Program-made: the position numbers and the translations under genes
The notes under the pieces: generated by a model
Seen by the model: only the letters and a program-made list of their open reading frames with translations
Database searches by the model: none
What the model was told of the DNA's origin: nothing
Shown: one piece after another, positions 42,591-51,166 of the stretch
How the letters are laid out: every line of letters starts with the position of its first letter
Position numbering within the stretch: the stretch's first letter is position 1
Source: Selenomonas sp.
Lineage (GTDB): Bacteria > Bacillota_C > Negativicutes > Selenomonadales > Selenomonadaceae
Reading direction: 5' to 3'
Assembly: GCF_024693525.1 (NCBI RefSeq)
Contig: NZ_JAILKR010000028.1
Location: 1 to 64,000, forward strand
Length of the DNA stretch: 64,000 nucleotides

Positions 42591-44078
42591 TCAATCAATG
42601 ACGACTTCATCCACAGATACGCCCTGTTTCTTGGCGAGGATTTCCTTGTATTTATCAAAGTCCTCGGCAATGACGAAGTAAGTATCCTTGTTGCGCTGGT
42701 AGAGAATCTGCGGGATAGCCAGCAGCAGTACGACTACAGCGACCACACCAACGTATTGCAAGTTCTCCATGATGACGCCGATAAAGGGCCAGACAGCATC
42801 CCAGTCAAAGTTGCCATGCCAGCCACCGAAGTTACCCGTCGTGAAGTGGTAAGCGGCAAAACCACCACCCAGTACCTGGATGATACCACTGCAGAACGGG
42901 ATGATTGCTGCGGCGCGGATACCGCCGAGACGGTTGGCAAAGACAGCAAACGTTGCGTTATCGAAGAACAGCGGCACGAATCCCGAGATGATGAGGATTG
43001 GGCTGTTGAAAACGATAAGACCCATGATGGCCAGGAACTGGCCAAAAGCACCGAACAAGAAGCCGAAGGTTACGGCGTTCGGATGACCAAAACCATACGT
43101 TGCGGCGCAGTCGACGGCCGGAACGGAACCCGGCAGGAGTTTTTCCGAGATACCCTGGAAGGAGTTCGTGAGCTCCGATACGAAGGTGCGGACACCAAGC
43201 TGCAGGATAGTCAGGTAAACAGCGAAGTTTAAGGATTTCTCAAGGATATAGAACAGGAAGTTCTGATTCTTGCCAAAGCCCTTATCGATCTGATGCATGA
43301 GGTCCGGGCCGAGAATCGTGATGATCGTACCGAAGAAGATGGTCATGAGCACGCCGGTTGCCACCATGTTCTCATTGAAGATGGAAAGGAAGCCCGGCAG
43401 TTTGAGGGTTTCCAAAGATTTTTTCGGATCGCCGATCTTCTTGGCAATCTTGGATACCAGGAAGATACCAAACATCTGCTGATGACCAGTAGCGAAACCG
43501 CCGCCTTCGGTGAGCTTTGCCACCGGCTCAACGGTGAGGTTCGAGGCCACTGCCCAGTAGGTACCCAAAAGGATACCGAGCATTACCACAACCTGAGGGT
43601 CCATAAGGCCTGGGAAGCAGAAGAGGACGAGCCACAATGCCGTCGAGGACTGCTGTACCATGACATGACCCGTGATGAACAAGGTGCGGATCTTCGTATA
43701 CTTACGGAATAGTACCAAAAGGATGTTCATGGTAAAGGCAATCAGCAGGACCATCATCATCATGGAGAAGGAACGGCCGATATTCTCTACTGAGGCCTGG
43801 GCTGCTGCCTGACCGAAGTACGGGTCGATAACAGCAGCCGACAGCTCGAATCGGTCTTTGAGGCCTGCGAGCACCGGACGGAAGTTGCCGACGAGTCCGC
43901 CAGATGCGACGTTCAAGATCATGTAGCCGACCGTGCCTTTGATAAAGCCAGCCAGACATTCATACCATTTCTTGCCTAAAAGTGCGTAACCAGCCAGGAC
44001 GATAAAACCGATGAAAAAGGCCGGTTTTGTCAGGATATTGTTTTGGAAAAACTCCCAAACGGACAATAACATTTCCAT
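42591..44078 (-). CDS. ulaA: PTS L-ascorbate-type EIIC component UlaA
   Basis: Integral membrane permease of the ascorbate family (495 aa, about 11 helices). Family segments include TKPAFFIGFIVLAGYALLGK, FITGHVMVQQSSTALWLV, LTEGGGFATGHQQMFGIF, VDCAATYGFGHPNAVTFGFL and the C-terminal FGGWHGNFDWDAVWP. It imports L-ascorbate (or a close analogue) with phosphorylation via UlaC and UlaB. The C-terminus carries an extra hydrophilic tail (DTYFVIAEDFDKYKEIL). Neighbours ulaC and ulaB complete the transporter. Confidence 0.95.
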   Translation of the reverse strand: MEMLLSVWEFFQNNILTKPAFFIGFIVLAGYALLGKKWYECLAGFIKGTVGYMILNVASGGLVGNFRPVLAGLKDRFELSAAVIDPYFGQAAAQASVENIGRSFSMMMMVLLIAFTMNILLVLFRKYTKIRTLFITGHVMVQQSSTALWLVLFCFPGLMDPQVVVMLGILLGTYWAVASNLTVEPVAKLTEGGGFATGHQQMFGIFLVSKIAKKIGDPKKSLETLKLPGFLSIFNENMVATGVLMTIFFGTIITILGPDLMHQIDKGFGKNQNFLFYILEKSLNFAVYLTILQLGVRTFVSELTNSFQGISEKLLPGSVPAVDCAATYGFGHPNAVTFGFLFGAFGQFLAIMGLIVFNSPILIISGFVPLFFDNATFAVFANRLGGIRAAAIIPFCSGIIQVLGGGFAAYHFTTGNFGGWHGNFDWDAVWPFIGVIMENLQYVGVVAVVVLLLAIPQILYQRNKDTYFVIAEDFDKYKEILAKKQGVSVDEVVID

Positions 44079-44153
44079 AACTTACTTTTTCCCCACTTTC
44101 GTTTCTTTTCCCCTAAGGGAGCCTCCCCAGACTCCCCTCACTAAAAGCTCTCT

Positions 44154-44594
44154 TTACGCTTCAATCTGCAGCAGATCTTCCGGCGTCTTGGCTGCCAGGA
44201 CCTTGGCCACGATGTCCTCATCGGAAAGCGTCTCGGACAGGGCCATCAGATTGTTCAGATGGACTTCGTTATCCGTTGCTGCCAACACCACAAAGATGCG
44301 GGCATCTTTATCCGGGTCGCTCTTATCAAAGCTTACGGGCTTTTCCGTCTTCATGAAGCACATGGCCGTGCCATTGACGCCGCGGCCGCGCTCTGCATGC
44401 GGAATGCAGATATCCGGGGCAATGACGATGTAGGGGCCCAGCTCCTCCACCTTCTCAATGATGATTTCCGGATATTCCTTTTCGATGGTGCCATCAGCCA
44501 GCAGTGGTGCACAGGCTGCCCGCACGGCATCCCGCCAATCAGCAAAACCTTCGTGGAACGAATAGTGCTTAGTCTCGACAAATTCTTTAAACAT
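44154..44594 (-). CDS. ulaC: PTS L-ascorbate-type EIIA component UlaC
   Basis: A 146-aa fructose/mannitol-like EIIA domain. The phospho-acceptor is His66 in DICIPHAERGRGVNG, with the preceding helix DWRDAVRAACAPLLADGTI. It takes phosphate from HPr and passes it to UlaB. It lies 18 bp past ulaG on the minus strand and 75 bp before ulaA. Base composition matches the left part of the window. Confidence 0.94.
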   Translation of the reverse strand: MFKEFVETKHYSFHEGFADWRDAVRAACAPLLADGTIEKEYPEIIIEKVEELGPYIVIAPDICIPHAERGRGVNGTAMCFMKTEKPVSFDKSDPDKDARIFVVLAATDNEVHLNNLMALSETLSDEDIVAKVLAAKTPEDLLQIEA

Positions 44595-44612
44595 GGTAGC
44601 TCTCCCTCTTCC

Positions 44613-45716
44613 TTACAGGCAGGAACGGAATGGAATGTTCTGGGGATGCTCGAAGCAATCCTCAAAACCGCGGCGATGATGGTAGTAAATCTTATCCTTA
44701 TCCATTGGGTAGACGTAACGGCCGCCAACCTGCCAGAAGAAGGGATGGAACTTGTACTCGTTGCGGAAGCGCTTGAAGTCCCAGAGCAGGCGGATCTCCT
44801 CCTGGTCGGCCTGGAAGTTGGTCCAGACGTCCCAGTGGATGGGAATAACGACCTTGCACTGCAGGTTTTCGGCCATGCGCAGGATGTCGATGGAGGTCAT
44901 CTTGTCCTGCATGCCGATGGGGTTCTCGCCGAAAGAGCCGAAGGCCACGTCGATGTCGTGGTCCTTGCCGTGCTTGGCAAAGTAAATGGAGAAATGCGAG
45001 TCGCCGGAGTGGTAAATGTTGCCGCCGGGGGTCTTGACGAGGTAGTTGACGGCTTTCTCGTCCATATCGGTCGGGCAGACGCCGGTCAGCTCCTCACGGT
45101 CGGGGCCGGTGGAGTCCGTGGTGACGATACAGGTGCGGTCGAAGCTGTCGAGGGCGATGATCTCGACGTCCTTGATCTTGATGACGTCGCCGGGATGCAC
45201 GACGGTGCAGCGCTCGGCGGGAACGCCCCACTTGACCCAGAGGTCCACGCTCCGCTGCGGGCCGATGAAGGGAACGGGGATCACATTGCCCTTGTCGTCG
45301 GTGGTGGTCATGTTGCTGTGCAGCACATGGGCAGCCCACTCGGCGGACATGTGATCCTGGTGGTAGTGGGTGGCAAGCACCGCGTCTACCTGCTTGAATG
45401 CGAAGGGGTCAATGACGAAGGGGACATTGCGGAGATTGGGCTGCATTTTGCGCGCGCCGCACATGTTCGCCATCTGGTGTCCGACCTTCATCTTGCCGTC
45501 GCCGTGGGTGCGCTTGCCGTTGCCGCACCAGAGGTCGATGGTAAGATTGGCGCCGCCGGGCGTCTTGAACCAGATGCCGGTGCAGCCGAGCCACCACATG
45601 GCGACGTTGCCGGGCTGGACGACCTCGTTTTCAATGTCCTCGACCAGCCAGGTGCCCCACTCGGGGAAGGTGGATTCGATCCACTTTTCGCGGGTCATCT
45701 CAGAGATCTTGCTCAA
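44613..45716 (-). CDS. ulaG: L-ascorbate-6-phosphate lactonase UlaG, composition hybrid
   Basis: Metallo-beta-lactamase-fold lactonase that opens L-ascorbate-6-P to 3-keto-L-gulonate-6-P. The 367-aa protein shows [15 protein letters not shown], the metal motif [10 protein letters not shown] (His117, His119, Asp121, His122), [16 protein letters not shown] and the C-terminal [19 protein letters not shown]. The start is TTG 45716, 7 nt after GGAGG, matching the E. coli start. Codons up to about residue 325 have almost only G or C in third position, like the right part; the last ~40 codons are mixed, like the left part. The reading frame is unbroken across the change. Confidence 0.94.
   Translation of the reverse strand: MSKISEMTREKWIESTFPEWGTWLVEDIENEVVQPGNVAMWWLGCTGIWFKTPGGANLTIDLWCGNGKRTHGDGKMKVGHQMANMCGARKMQPNLRNVPFVIDPFAFKQVDAVLATHYHQDHMSAEWAAHVLHSNMTTTDDKGNVIPVPFIGPQRSVDLWVKWGVPAERCTVVHPGDVIKIKDVEIIALDSFDRTCIVTTDSTGPDREELTGVCPTDMDEKAVNYLVKTPGGNIYHSGDSHFSIYFAKHGKDHDIDVAFGSFGENPIGMQDKMTSIDILRMAENLQCKVVIPIHWDVWTNFQADQEEIRLLWDFKRFRNEYKFHPFFWQVGGRYVYPMDKDKIYYHHRRGFEDCFEHPQNIPFRSCL
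44715..44745. other. Compositional breakpoint between two genome types
   Basis: Reading ulaG codons towards the 3' end, GC3 is near saturation through the [15 protein letters not shown] segment and drops to about one half from WQVGG onward. Left of this point every gene has mixed GC3; right of it every gene is GC-rich. Confidence 0.7.
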
Positions 45717-45770
45717 TACATAGCCTCCTTTTTCCGTCCGTTTGTTCATTTCTGAAACTTACGCATTTTA

Positions 45771-45799
45771 ATTATACGTTACGGGCGCAGCTTTTTCAA
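45771..45799 (-). promoter_or_regulatory. Promoter of ulaG
   Basis: On the minus strand, TTGAAA (45799-45794), exactly 17 nt, then TATAAT (45776-45771). It reads into ulaG about 55 bp further on. Confidence 0.8.
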
Positions 45800-45806
45800 T
45801 CATATT

Positions 45807-45836
45807 TTTATGTTCGAACAGCCTTCTTTATGTTCG
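45807..45836. promoter_or_regulatory. Direct repeats and palindrome upstream of the ulaG promoter
   Basis: TTTATGTTCG occurs at 45807-45816 and again at 45827-45836, exactly 20 bp (two helical turns) apart; the first is part of the palindrome TGTTCGAACA (45811-45820). The spacing and position just upstream of -35 suggest a regulator site, possibly for a DeoR/UlaR-type protein. The rest of the 45,717-46,128 gap holds promoters and the second repeat set; no gene is seen in it. Confidence 0.5.
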
Positions 45837-46026
45837 TTTTGGTGCCTGCGTTCGTCGTTTGTGCAAGTGTTCGGGCAGTTTTTCCGGAAATTGCTGCCAT
45901 TTTCTGCTCCCTAAAGTCAAAAACATGCACTATTCAGGGAGATAAAGGGAAAAGAACAAATCCATGATTTGGCAAAATCGCCGAATTTTCCGGCGGACTT
46001 TTTTTCCCGAAGCGGAGCTTTTCCTG

Positions 46027-46055
46027 TTGCAAACAGCGGGGTTTTCAAGTATAAT
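46027..46055 (+). promoter_or_regulatory. Promoter of the right ulaE-propeller-ulaF operon
   Basis: TTGCAA (46027-46032), a 17-nt spacer, then TATAAT (46050-46055), 73 bp before the ulaE ATG. Confidence 0.78.
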
Positions 46056-46067
46056 CGAACAAAAGAG

Positions 46068-46114
46068 CAAACAAATATATGTTTCCTGCGCTGCAAAAAT
46101 CAAACAAATATTTG
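46068..46114 (+). repeat. Paired direct repeats in the right ulaE leader
   Basis: CAAACAAATATATG (46068-46081) and CAAACAAATATTTG (46101-46114) differ by one base and are 33 bp apart, about three helical turns, just downstream of the -10. This is the layout of a repressor double operator. The second copy includes the palindrome CAAATATTTG. Confidence 0.45.
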
Positions 46115-46128
46115 AAGGGAACTCTGAC

Positions 46129-46971
46129 ATGAAACACTATGCCATCGGCCTGTACGAAAAGGCCATGCCGCCGGGGATGAGCTGGCGAGAAAAGCTGTGC
46201 TTCGCGAAGGAAGCCGGCTATGACTATGTGGAGATCAGCATCGACGAGAAGGACGAGAAGCTCGCCCGCCTGGACTGGAGCCGGGAAGAGCGGCTGGAGC
46301 TCGTGCAGACGATGTCGGAGGTCGGCCTGCCGATCCGCAGCATGTGTCTGTCCGGCCACCGCAAGTACCCCCTCGGTGCCACGGACCCCACGGTGCGTGC
46401 ACGGGGCATGGAGATCATGGAGAAGGCCATCGTCCTGGCAGACGACCTCGGTATCCGCATGATCCAACTCGCGGGGTACGACGTCTACTACGAGCCCGGC
46501 AGCAGGGAGACCCGGACGATGTTCCTCGAAAACCTGAAAAAGGCGGCGGAGATGGCAGCGGTCTACGGGATCGTGCTCGGCTTCGAGACCATGGAGACCG
46601 ACTTTATGAACACGGTCTGGAAATCCATGTACTACGTCGATGCGGTGGGCAGCCCGTATCTCGGCGTCTATCCGGACCTCGGCAACCTGACCAACGCGGC
46701 GCTCACCTCGGGCGGCAGCGTGACCGGCGACCTCTACGCCGGGCGGGGCCACATCTTCGCCCTGCATCTGAAGGAGACGGTGCCCGGCGTCTTCCGCGAG
46801 GTGCCCTTCCTGACGGGGCACGTCGACTTTGAGGCCGGCATCGCCATGGCCTGGCAGCTCGGCATCCGGCGCTTTGTCACCGAGATGTGGTACATCGGCA
46901 ACGACGACACCTGGGCGGACGATATCCGCTTTGCCTGCGCCAGCATGCGCAGGATCCTGGACAGACAGTAA
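46129..46971 (+). CDS. ulaE: L-xylulose-5-phosphate 3-epimerase UlaE (right copy)
   Basis: Same family and length (280 aa) as the left copy, with conserved YDYVEISIDEKDEKLARLD, MCLSGHRKYPLGATD, IQLAGYDVYYEPGS, LGFETMETDFMNTVWKSM and HIFALHLKETVPGVFREVPF. GC-rich codon use, clearly divergent from the left copy, so it is an orthologue from another lineage rather than a recent duplicate. ATG 46129 follows GAAGGGAACTCTG. First gene of the right operon, divergent from ulaG. Confidence 0.95.
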   Translation: MKHYAIGLYEKAMPPGMSWREKLCFAKEAGYDYVEISIDEKDEKLARLDWSREERLELVQTMSEVGLPIRSMCLSGHRKYPLGATDPTVRARGMEIMEKAIVLADDLGIRMIQLAGYDVYYEPGSRETRTMFLENLKKAAEMAAVYGIVLGFETMETDFMNTVWKSMYYVDAVGSPYLGVYPDLGNLTNAALTSGGSVTGDLYAGRGHIFALHLKETVPGVFREVPFLTGHVDFEAGIAMAWQLGIRRFVTEMWYIGNDDTWADDIRFACASMRRILDRQ

Positions 46972-47013
46972 GAAAGAATATGTGCCGCCTCCGGCGGCGG
47001 AAAGGAACGCGTC

Positions 47014-48075
47014 TTGAAAGTTGAAAAGAAGATCCTGGGCAGGCTGCCCAAGTGCTACGCCACCGCACCGCTCCGTTACAAAGGGAAGGACGGTTTCCTC
47101 ATCTGCGCGGAGAAGGAGGGCAGCTGCTTCCTCTTTGACGAGGACGGCGAGCTTCTCGAGAGCGTCTGGGAGGGAGAATGCGGGGTCATGACCCTGCTGC
47201 AGGTCCCAGGCTCCGACGGAGAATTCCTCTCCACCCTCCGCTTCTTCGGCCCCAACGACGCGGCCCGGGCGTCCATCGTCATCCACACGCCCACTGAAAA
47301 CGGCTGGCAGCAGCGTACCCTGGTCAACGCCCGCTATGTGCACCGCTTCGGTATCCTGCGCCGCGGCGGCGTGAACTACCTGATCGTCTGCTGTCTCAAA
47401 TCCGGCCATGAATACAAGGACGACTGGCGCTTCCCGGGTGCGGTCTACGGCGCGGTGCTGCCGAAGGACCTGTCGGCCTTCAACGACGACAACCAGCTTG
47501 AGCTGAAGCTCATCCGGGACGGCCTGCTGAAGAACCACGGTTTTTCCCTGACTCAGTGGGGCGGGCATGACGCCGCCGTCGTCGGCGCCGAGGAGGGGAC
47601 CTTCCTCTTTGAGCCGCCCATGCTCCCCGGCGCGGAGTGGACCGTTACGAAGCTCCTCGACATCCCGACCAGCGACGCCGTGCTGTGCGATTTCGACGGC
47701 GACGGGAAGAAGGAACTCGGCGTGATCTCCGATTTCCACGGCAGTTCCCTGACGATCTACCATCTCAACAGCGTGGGCCACTATATCCCCCAGTGGAAGT
47801 TCCCCGCTCCGGAGAAGGACACCGAGTTCCTGCATGCCACCTGGGCCGATACCATCCTCGGAAAGCCCACCTGGGTCGTCGGCTGGCGCAAGGGCACGCG
47901 CGACACGGTCGCCATCACCTGGGACGCCGAAGCCGGAAGCTACCGGTATGAGTATCTTGACCGCAGCGCCGGCTGCGCCAACGCCATGCATTTCGTCAAC
48001 AGCAGGGGCCAGGACGTCGTCATCGGCACCAACCGCGAGATCGACGAGATGGCCATGTATACCGTCACCGAATAA
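47014..48075 (+). CDS. Beta-propeller-like protein of ula loci, unknown function (right copy)
   Basis: A 353-aa cytoplasmic homologue of 40,279-41,328. The two align over their full length with the same fixed blocks: GHEYKDDWRFPG, LSAFNDDNQLELK, LLKNHGF, TSDAVLCDFDGDGKKELGVI, DFHGSSLTIY, GKPTWVVGWRKG and NREIDEMAMYTVTE. The start is TTG 47014 after AAAGGAACGCG. It lies between ulaE (42 bp) and ulaF (13 bp), the same order as in the left genome. Function is unknown; conservation of His, Asp, Asn and Trp residues suggests an enzyme or a sugar-binding protein. Confidence 0.72.
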   Translation: MKVEKKILGRLPKCYATAPLRYKGKDGFLICAEKEGSCFLFDEDGELLESVWEGECGVMTLLQVPGSDGEFLSTLRFFGPNDAARASIVIHTPTENGWQQRTLVNARYVHRFGILRRGGVNYLIVCCLKSGHEYKDDWRFPGAVYGAVLPKDLSAFNDDNQLELKLIRDGLLKNHGFSLTQWGGHDAAVVGAEEGTFLFEPPMLPGAEWTVTKLLDIPTSDAVLCDFDGDGKKELGVISDFHGSSLTIYHLNSVGHYIPQWKFPAPEKDTEFLHATWADTILGKPTWVVGWRKGTRDTVAITWDAEAGSYRYEYLDRSAGCANAMHFVNSRGQDVVIGTNREIDEMAMYTVTE

Positions 48076-48088
48076 AGGAGGAACAGCG

Positions 48089-48787
48089 ATGCTGGAGGAA
48101 CTGAAGAAAAAAGTCTACGAAGCCAACATGGAGCTGCCCCGGCGCGGCCTCGTCACCTACACCTGGGGCAATGTCAGCGGCATCGACCGCGAAAAAGGCC
48201 TGTTTGTCATCAAGCCCTCCGGAGTGGAGTATGACGAGCTCAAACCCGAAGACCTGGTGGTTATGGACCTCAAGGGCAATCAGGTCGAAGGTGAGATGAA
48301 CCCCTCCTCCGATACCAAGACCCATCTGGTGCTCTACAATGCCTTCCCGCAGATCGGCGGCATCGTCCACACCCACAGCCCCTTTGCGGTAGGCTGGGCC
48401 CAGGCCGGGGAGGACATCCCCTGCTACGGCACCACCCACGCCGACTACTTCTACGGCCCGGTCCCCTGCGCGCGCCATCTGACGCAGGAGGAGCTCGACG
48501 AGGACTATGAGCTCAACACCGGCAAGATCATCGCCGAGACCTTCACCGCGCGCGGCATCGATCCCGTCGCCGTGCCTGCCGTCATCTGCTTCAGCCACGG
48601 CCCCTTCACCTGGGGCAAGGACGCCGCGCAGGCCGTCTATCACGCGGTCGTGCTCGAGGAGGTCGCAAAGATGGCCATCTATACCCGCCAGGTCCGGGGC
48701 GACGCCGCGCCCGCGCCCCAGCGCATCCTGGACAAGCACTACCTGCGCAAGCACGGCCCCGGAGCCTACTACGGCCAGAAGAAGTAG
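48089..48787 (+). CDS. ulaF: L-ribulose-5-phosphate 4-epimerase UlaF (right copy)
   Basis: A 232-aa class II aldolase-type epimerase, orthologous to the left copy: [90 protein letters not shown] 48089 follows AAAGGAGGAACAGCG; a longer frame upstream overlaps the propeller gene and is not supported. Its product, D-xylulose-5-P, is the substrate of the transketolase encoded two genes on. Confidence 0.93.
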   Translation: MLEELKKKVYEANMELPRRGLVTYTWGNVSGIDREKGLFVIKPSGVEYDELKPEDLVVMDLKGNQVEGEMNPSSDTKTHLVLYNAFPQIGGIVHTHSPFAVGWAQAGEDIPCYGTTHADYFYGPVPCARHLTQEELDEDYELNTGKIIAETFTARGIDPVAVPAVICFSHGPFTWGKDAAQAVYHAVVLEEVAKMAIYTRQVRGDAAPAPQRILDKHYLRKHGPGAYYGQKK

Positions 48788-48790
48788 GGC

Positions 48791-49363
48791 ATGAGCGAGA
48801 AGGAGAAGCCCCAGTATACCGCCGGCTTTGTGTACACCGACGCGATCCTGCGGGACTTTGAAGCGCTGTATCTCGAAAAGAAAAAGCTCTCGCCCACAGC
48901 CCGCGCCGTGCTCGGCCTGCTGGGCGCGGCCGGCGCGGCTTATTTCGGATGGATGCTCTACCGCGAGGGCGTGCAGTTTACGCGCATCGGCTATCTGCTG
49001 ATCTGCTCGGTACTGCTCGTACTGGCTTTCTCAAGCGGGAAAAAACGCCCGGACGACACGATCCGCAAGTACCGCACGGCCTACCTGAACAAGCGGGCGT
49101 CCTTTGCCTTCGGTTCCGACGCGCTGGAGATGAAGCTCGAGGGGCAGAAGGCCTGGGCCCGCAGCAAGTATCAGGAGGTCTACGGGCTGTTCGATACCGC
49201 ACTGTGTTTTTATATCCTCGTGAAAGGCAGGGCCTACTACATCCTGCCGAAGGCGGCGGTCGCAGGGGACGGGAGCGGGGAACTCGCCGGTTTCCTCCAG
49301 AAAAAGTGCAAAAAACATTTCCAGCATTTTGATCTTACCGAAAAAGAAGGAGAAAGCGCATGA
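48791..49363 (+). CDS. YcxB-like membrane protein
   Basis: A 190-aa protein with two adjacent transmembrane helices (ARAVLGLLGAAGAAYFGWML and IGYLLICSVLLVLAFSSG), then a soluble domain with RKYRTAYLNKRASFAFGSD and FYILVKGRAYYILPKAAV, the pattern of YcxB-like domains, whose function is unknown. The stop overlaps the next ATG (ATGA), so it is co-translated with the transketolase N subunit. Why a membrane protein is inserted between ulaF and transketolase is not clear. Confidence 0.72.
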   Translation: MSEKEKPQYTAGFVYTDAILRDFEALYLEKKKLSPTARAVLGLLGAAGAAYFGWMLYREGVQFTRIGYLLICSVLLVLAFSSGKKRPDDTIRKYRTAYLNKRASFAFGSDALEMKLEGQKAWARSKYQEVYGLFDTALCFYILVKGRAYYILPKAAVAGDGSGELAGFLQKKCKKHFQHFDLTEKEGESA

Positions 49364-50205
49364 CAGACATCGAAAAGAAAGAACTGGGCATCCTGGCCTG
49401 CAAGGTCCGCATGGGCATCGTCACCGCGACCCACGCGGCCAAGTCCGGGCACCCGGGCGGCAGCCTCTCCGCCGCCGACATGTTTACCTATCTGTATTTC
49501 AAGGAGATGAACGTCGATCCTGCCAATCCCGCCTGGGCCGACCGTGACCGCTTCGTCCTCTCCAAGGGCCACACCGCACCCGGCCTCTATTCGGTACTGG
49601 CGCTGCGCGGCTTCTTCCCGGCGGAGGAGCTGGAGACCCTGCGCCATATCGGCAGCCGCCTTCAGGGCCACCCCAACATGAACGAGACGCCGGGCGTGGA
49701 CATGTCCACCGGCTCGCTCGGGCAGGGCGTCTCCTGTGCGGCGGGCATGGCGCTGGCCGCCAGATACCAGGGCAAGAGCCTGCGCGTCTACACCCTGCTG
49801 GGCGACGGTGAGATCCAGGAAGGCCAGGTCTGGGAGGCGCTGATGTTCGCCCACCAGCACAAGCTGGACAATCTGTGCGTCATCATCGACAACAACGGCC
49901 TGCAGATCGACGGGCGCATCGAGGACGTCATGAGTCCCTATCCCATCGTGGACAAGCTCAGGGCTTTCGGCCTCTTCGTGGAGGAGATCGACGGCAGCGA
50001 CTTTGCCGGGATGGAAGCCGCCTTCGCCAGGGCGAGGGAAAACAAGGGCGCCCCGACCGCCATCGTCATGAAGACCACCAAGGGCAGGGGCGTCAGCTTC
50101 ATGGAGGGCAAGGCCGGCTGGCACGGCAAAGCCCCCAACGACGAGGAGTACGCAATCGCAATGAACGAGCTCAACGCCGCACTGGCAGAATGGGAGGCGA
50201 AGTAA
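49360..50205 (+). CDS. Transketolase, N-terminal (TPP-binding) subunit
   Basis: Half of a two-subunit transketolase (281 aa), holding thiamine diphosphate. Motifs are AKSGHPGGSLSAADMFTYLY, SKGHTAPGLYSVL, STGSLGQGVSCAAGMALA and the TPP motif GDGEIQEGQVWEAL with DNNGLQIDG. It needs the C-terminal subunit encoded immediately after (1-bp gap). It interconverts xylulose-5-P and other sugar phosphates, taking up the ascorbate pathway product. Confidence 0.95.
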   Translation: MTDIEKKELGILACKVRMGIVTATHAAKSGHPGGSLSAADMFTYLYFKEMNVDPANPAWADRDRFVLSKGHTAPGLYSVLALRGFFPAEELETLRHIGSRLQGHPNMNETPGVDMSTGSLGQGVSCAAGMALAARYQGKSLRVYTLLGDGEIQEGQVWEALMFAHQHKLDNLCVIIDNNGLQIDGRIEDVMSPYPIVDKLRAFGLFVEEIDGSDFAGMEAAFARARENKGAPTAIVMKTTKGRGVSFMEGKAGWHGKAPNDEEYAIAMNELNAALAEWEAK

Positions 50206-50206
50206 G

Positions 50207-51145
50207 ATGGCAGAACTGAAAAAGATCGCGACCCGCGACAGTTACGGAAATGCGCTGGCCGAACTCGGCAGAGAGCATGAGGACGTCATCGTCTTCGACG
50301 CCGACCTCTCCGGGGCGACCAAAACCTCCGTATTCAAAAAAGCTTTTCCCGACCGGCACTTCAACTGCGGCATCGCGGAAGGCAACATGCTGGCTGTAGC
50401 CGCGGGCGCGGCGGCAGCGGGGCTGGTGCCCTTCGCGTCCACCTTCGCGATGTTTGCCGCCGGGCGCGCTTTCGAGCAGGTGCGAAACTCCATCGGCTAT
50501 CCGCATCTGAATGTTAAAATCGGCGCCACCCACGGCGGCATCTCCGTCGGTGAGGACGGCGCGTCCCATCAGTGCTGTGAGGATTTTGCGACCATGCGCT
50601 CCATCCCCGGCATGGTGGTGCTCTGCCCGTCCGACGACGTCGAGGCCCGGGCGGCCGTTAAAGCGGCCTACGAGCACAAAGGCCCCGTATACATGCGCTT
50701 CGGCCGGCTGGCCGTGCCTGTATTCCACGAGGAGGGCATGGACTTCCGGATCGGCAAGGGCGAAGTCCTGCGCGAGGGCACCGACGTCGCGATCCTCGCG
50801 ACCGGCCTGATGAGCTATGAAGCGCTGAAGGCAGCCGAAGCCCTGGAGGAAAAGGGCATCGACGCACGCGTGATCAACCTCTGCACCATCAAGCCCCTTG
50901 ACGAGGAACTGGTGGTCCGCGCCGCCGCCGAATGCGGCAGGGTCATCACCTGCGAGGAGCACTCCGTCATCGGCGGCCTGGGTGAGGCGGTCTGCGCCCT
51001 GCTCAGTGAGAAGTGCCCGACCCCGGTGCACCGCATCGGCGTCAACGACGAGTTCGGCCACTCCGGCCCGGCCGGGGCCCTGCTCGAGCAGTTCGGCCTC
51101 TGTGCGGCGCACATCGCGGAGGTCGCCGAAGGCTTCTGCAAATAA
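50207..51145 (+). CDS. Transketolase, C-terminal (pyrimidine-binding) subunit
   Basis: A 312-aa partner of the N subunit with the pyrimidine-binding domain (DLSGATKTSVFKKAFPDRHF, CGIAEGNMLAVAAGAAAAG, THGGISVGEDGASHQCCEDF) and the C-terminal regulatory domain (VITCEEHSVIGGLGEAVCAL). The catalytic Glu of the CGIAEGNM motif is present. It ends the right ula operon before a strong terminator. Confidence 0.95.
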   Translation: MAELKKIATRDSYGNALAELGREHEDVIVFDADLSGATKTSVFKKAFPDRHFNCGIAEGNMLAVAAGAAAAGLVPFASTFAMFAAGRAFEQVRNSIGYPHLNVKIGATHGGISVGEDGASHQCCEDFATMRSIPGMVVLCPSDDVEARAAVKAAYEHKGPVYMRFGRLAVPVFHEEGMDFRIGKGEVLREGTDVAILATGLMSYEALKAAEALEEKGIDARVINLCTIKPLDEELVVRAAAECGRVITCEEHSVIGGLGEAVCALLSEKCPTPVHRIGVNDEFGHSGPAGALLEQFGLCAAHIAEVAEGFCK

Positions 51146-51166
51146 AACGCTGCGGCGGGACCCGAT

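Noticed and set aside
44100..44153. Terminator or repeat between ulaC and ulaA
   Set aside because: The stretch has CCCCTAAGGG and similar short runs but no stable stem with a T tract on the coding strand.
46068..46114. CRISPR-like repeats
   Set aside because: Only two short direct repeats in a leader, with no array; no cas genes in the window.
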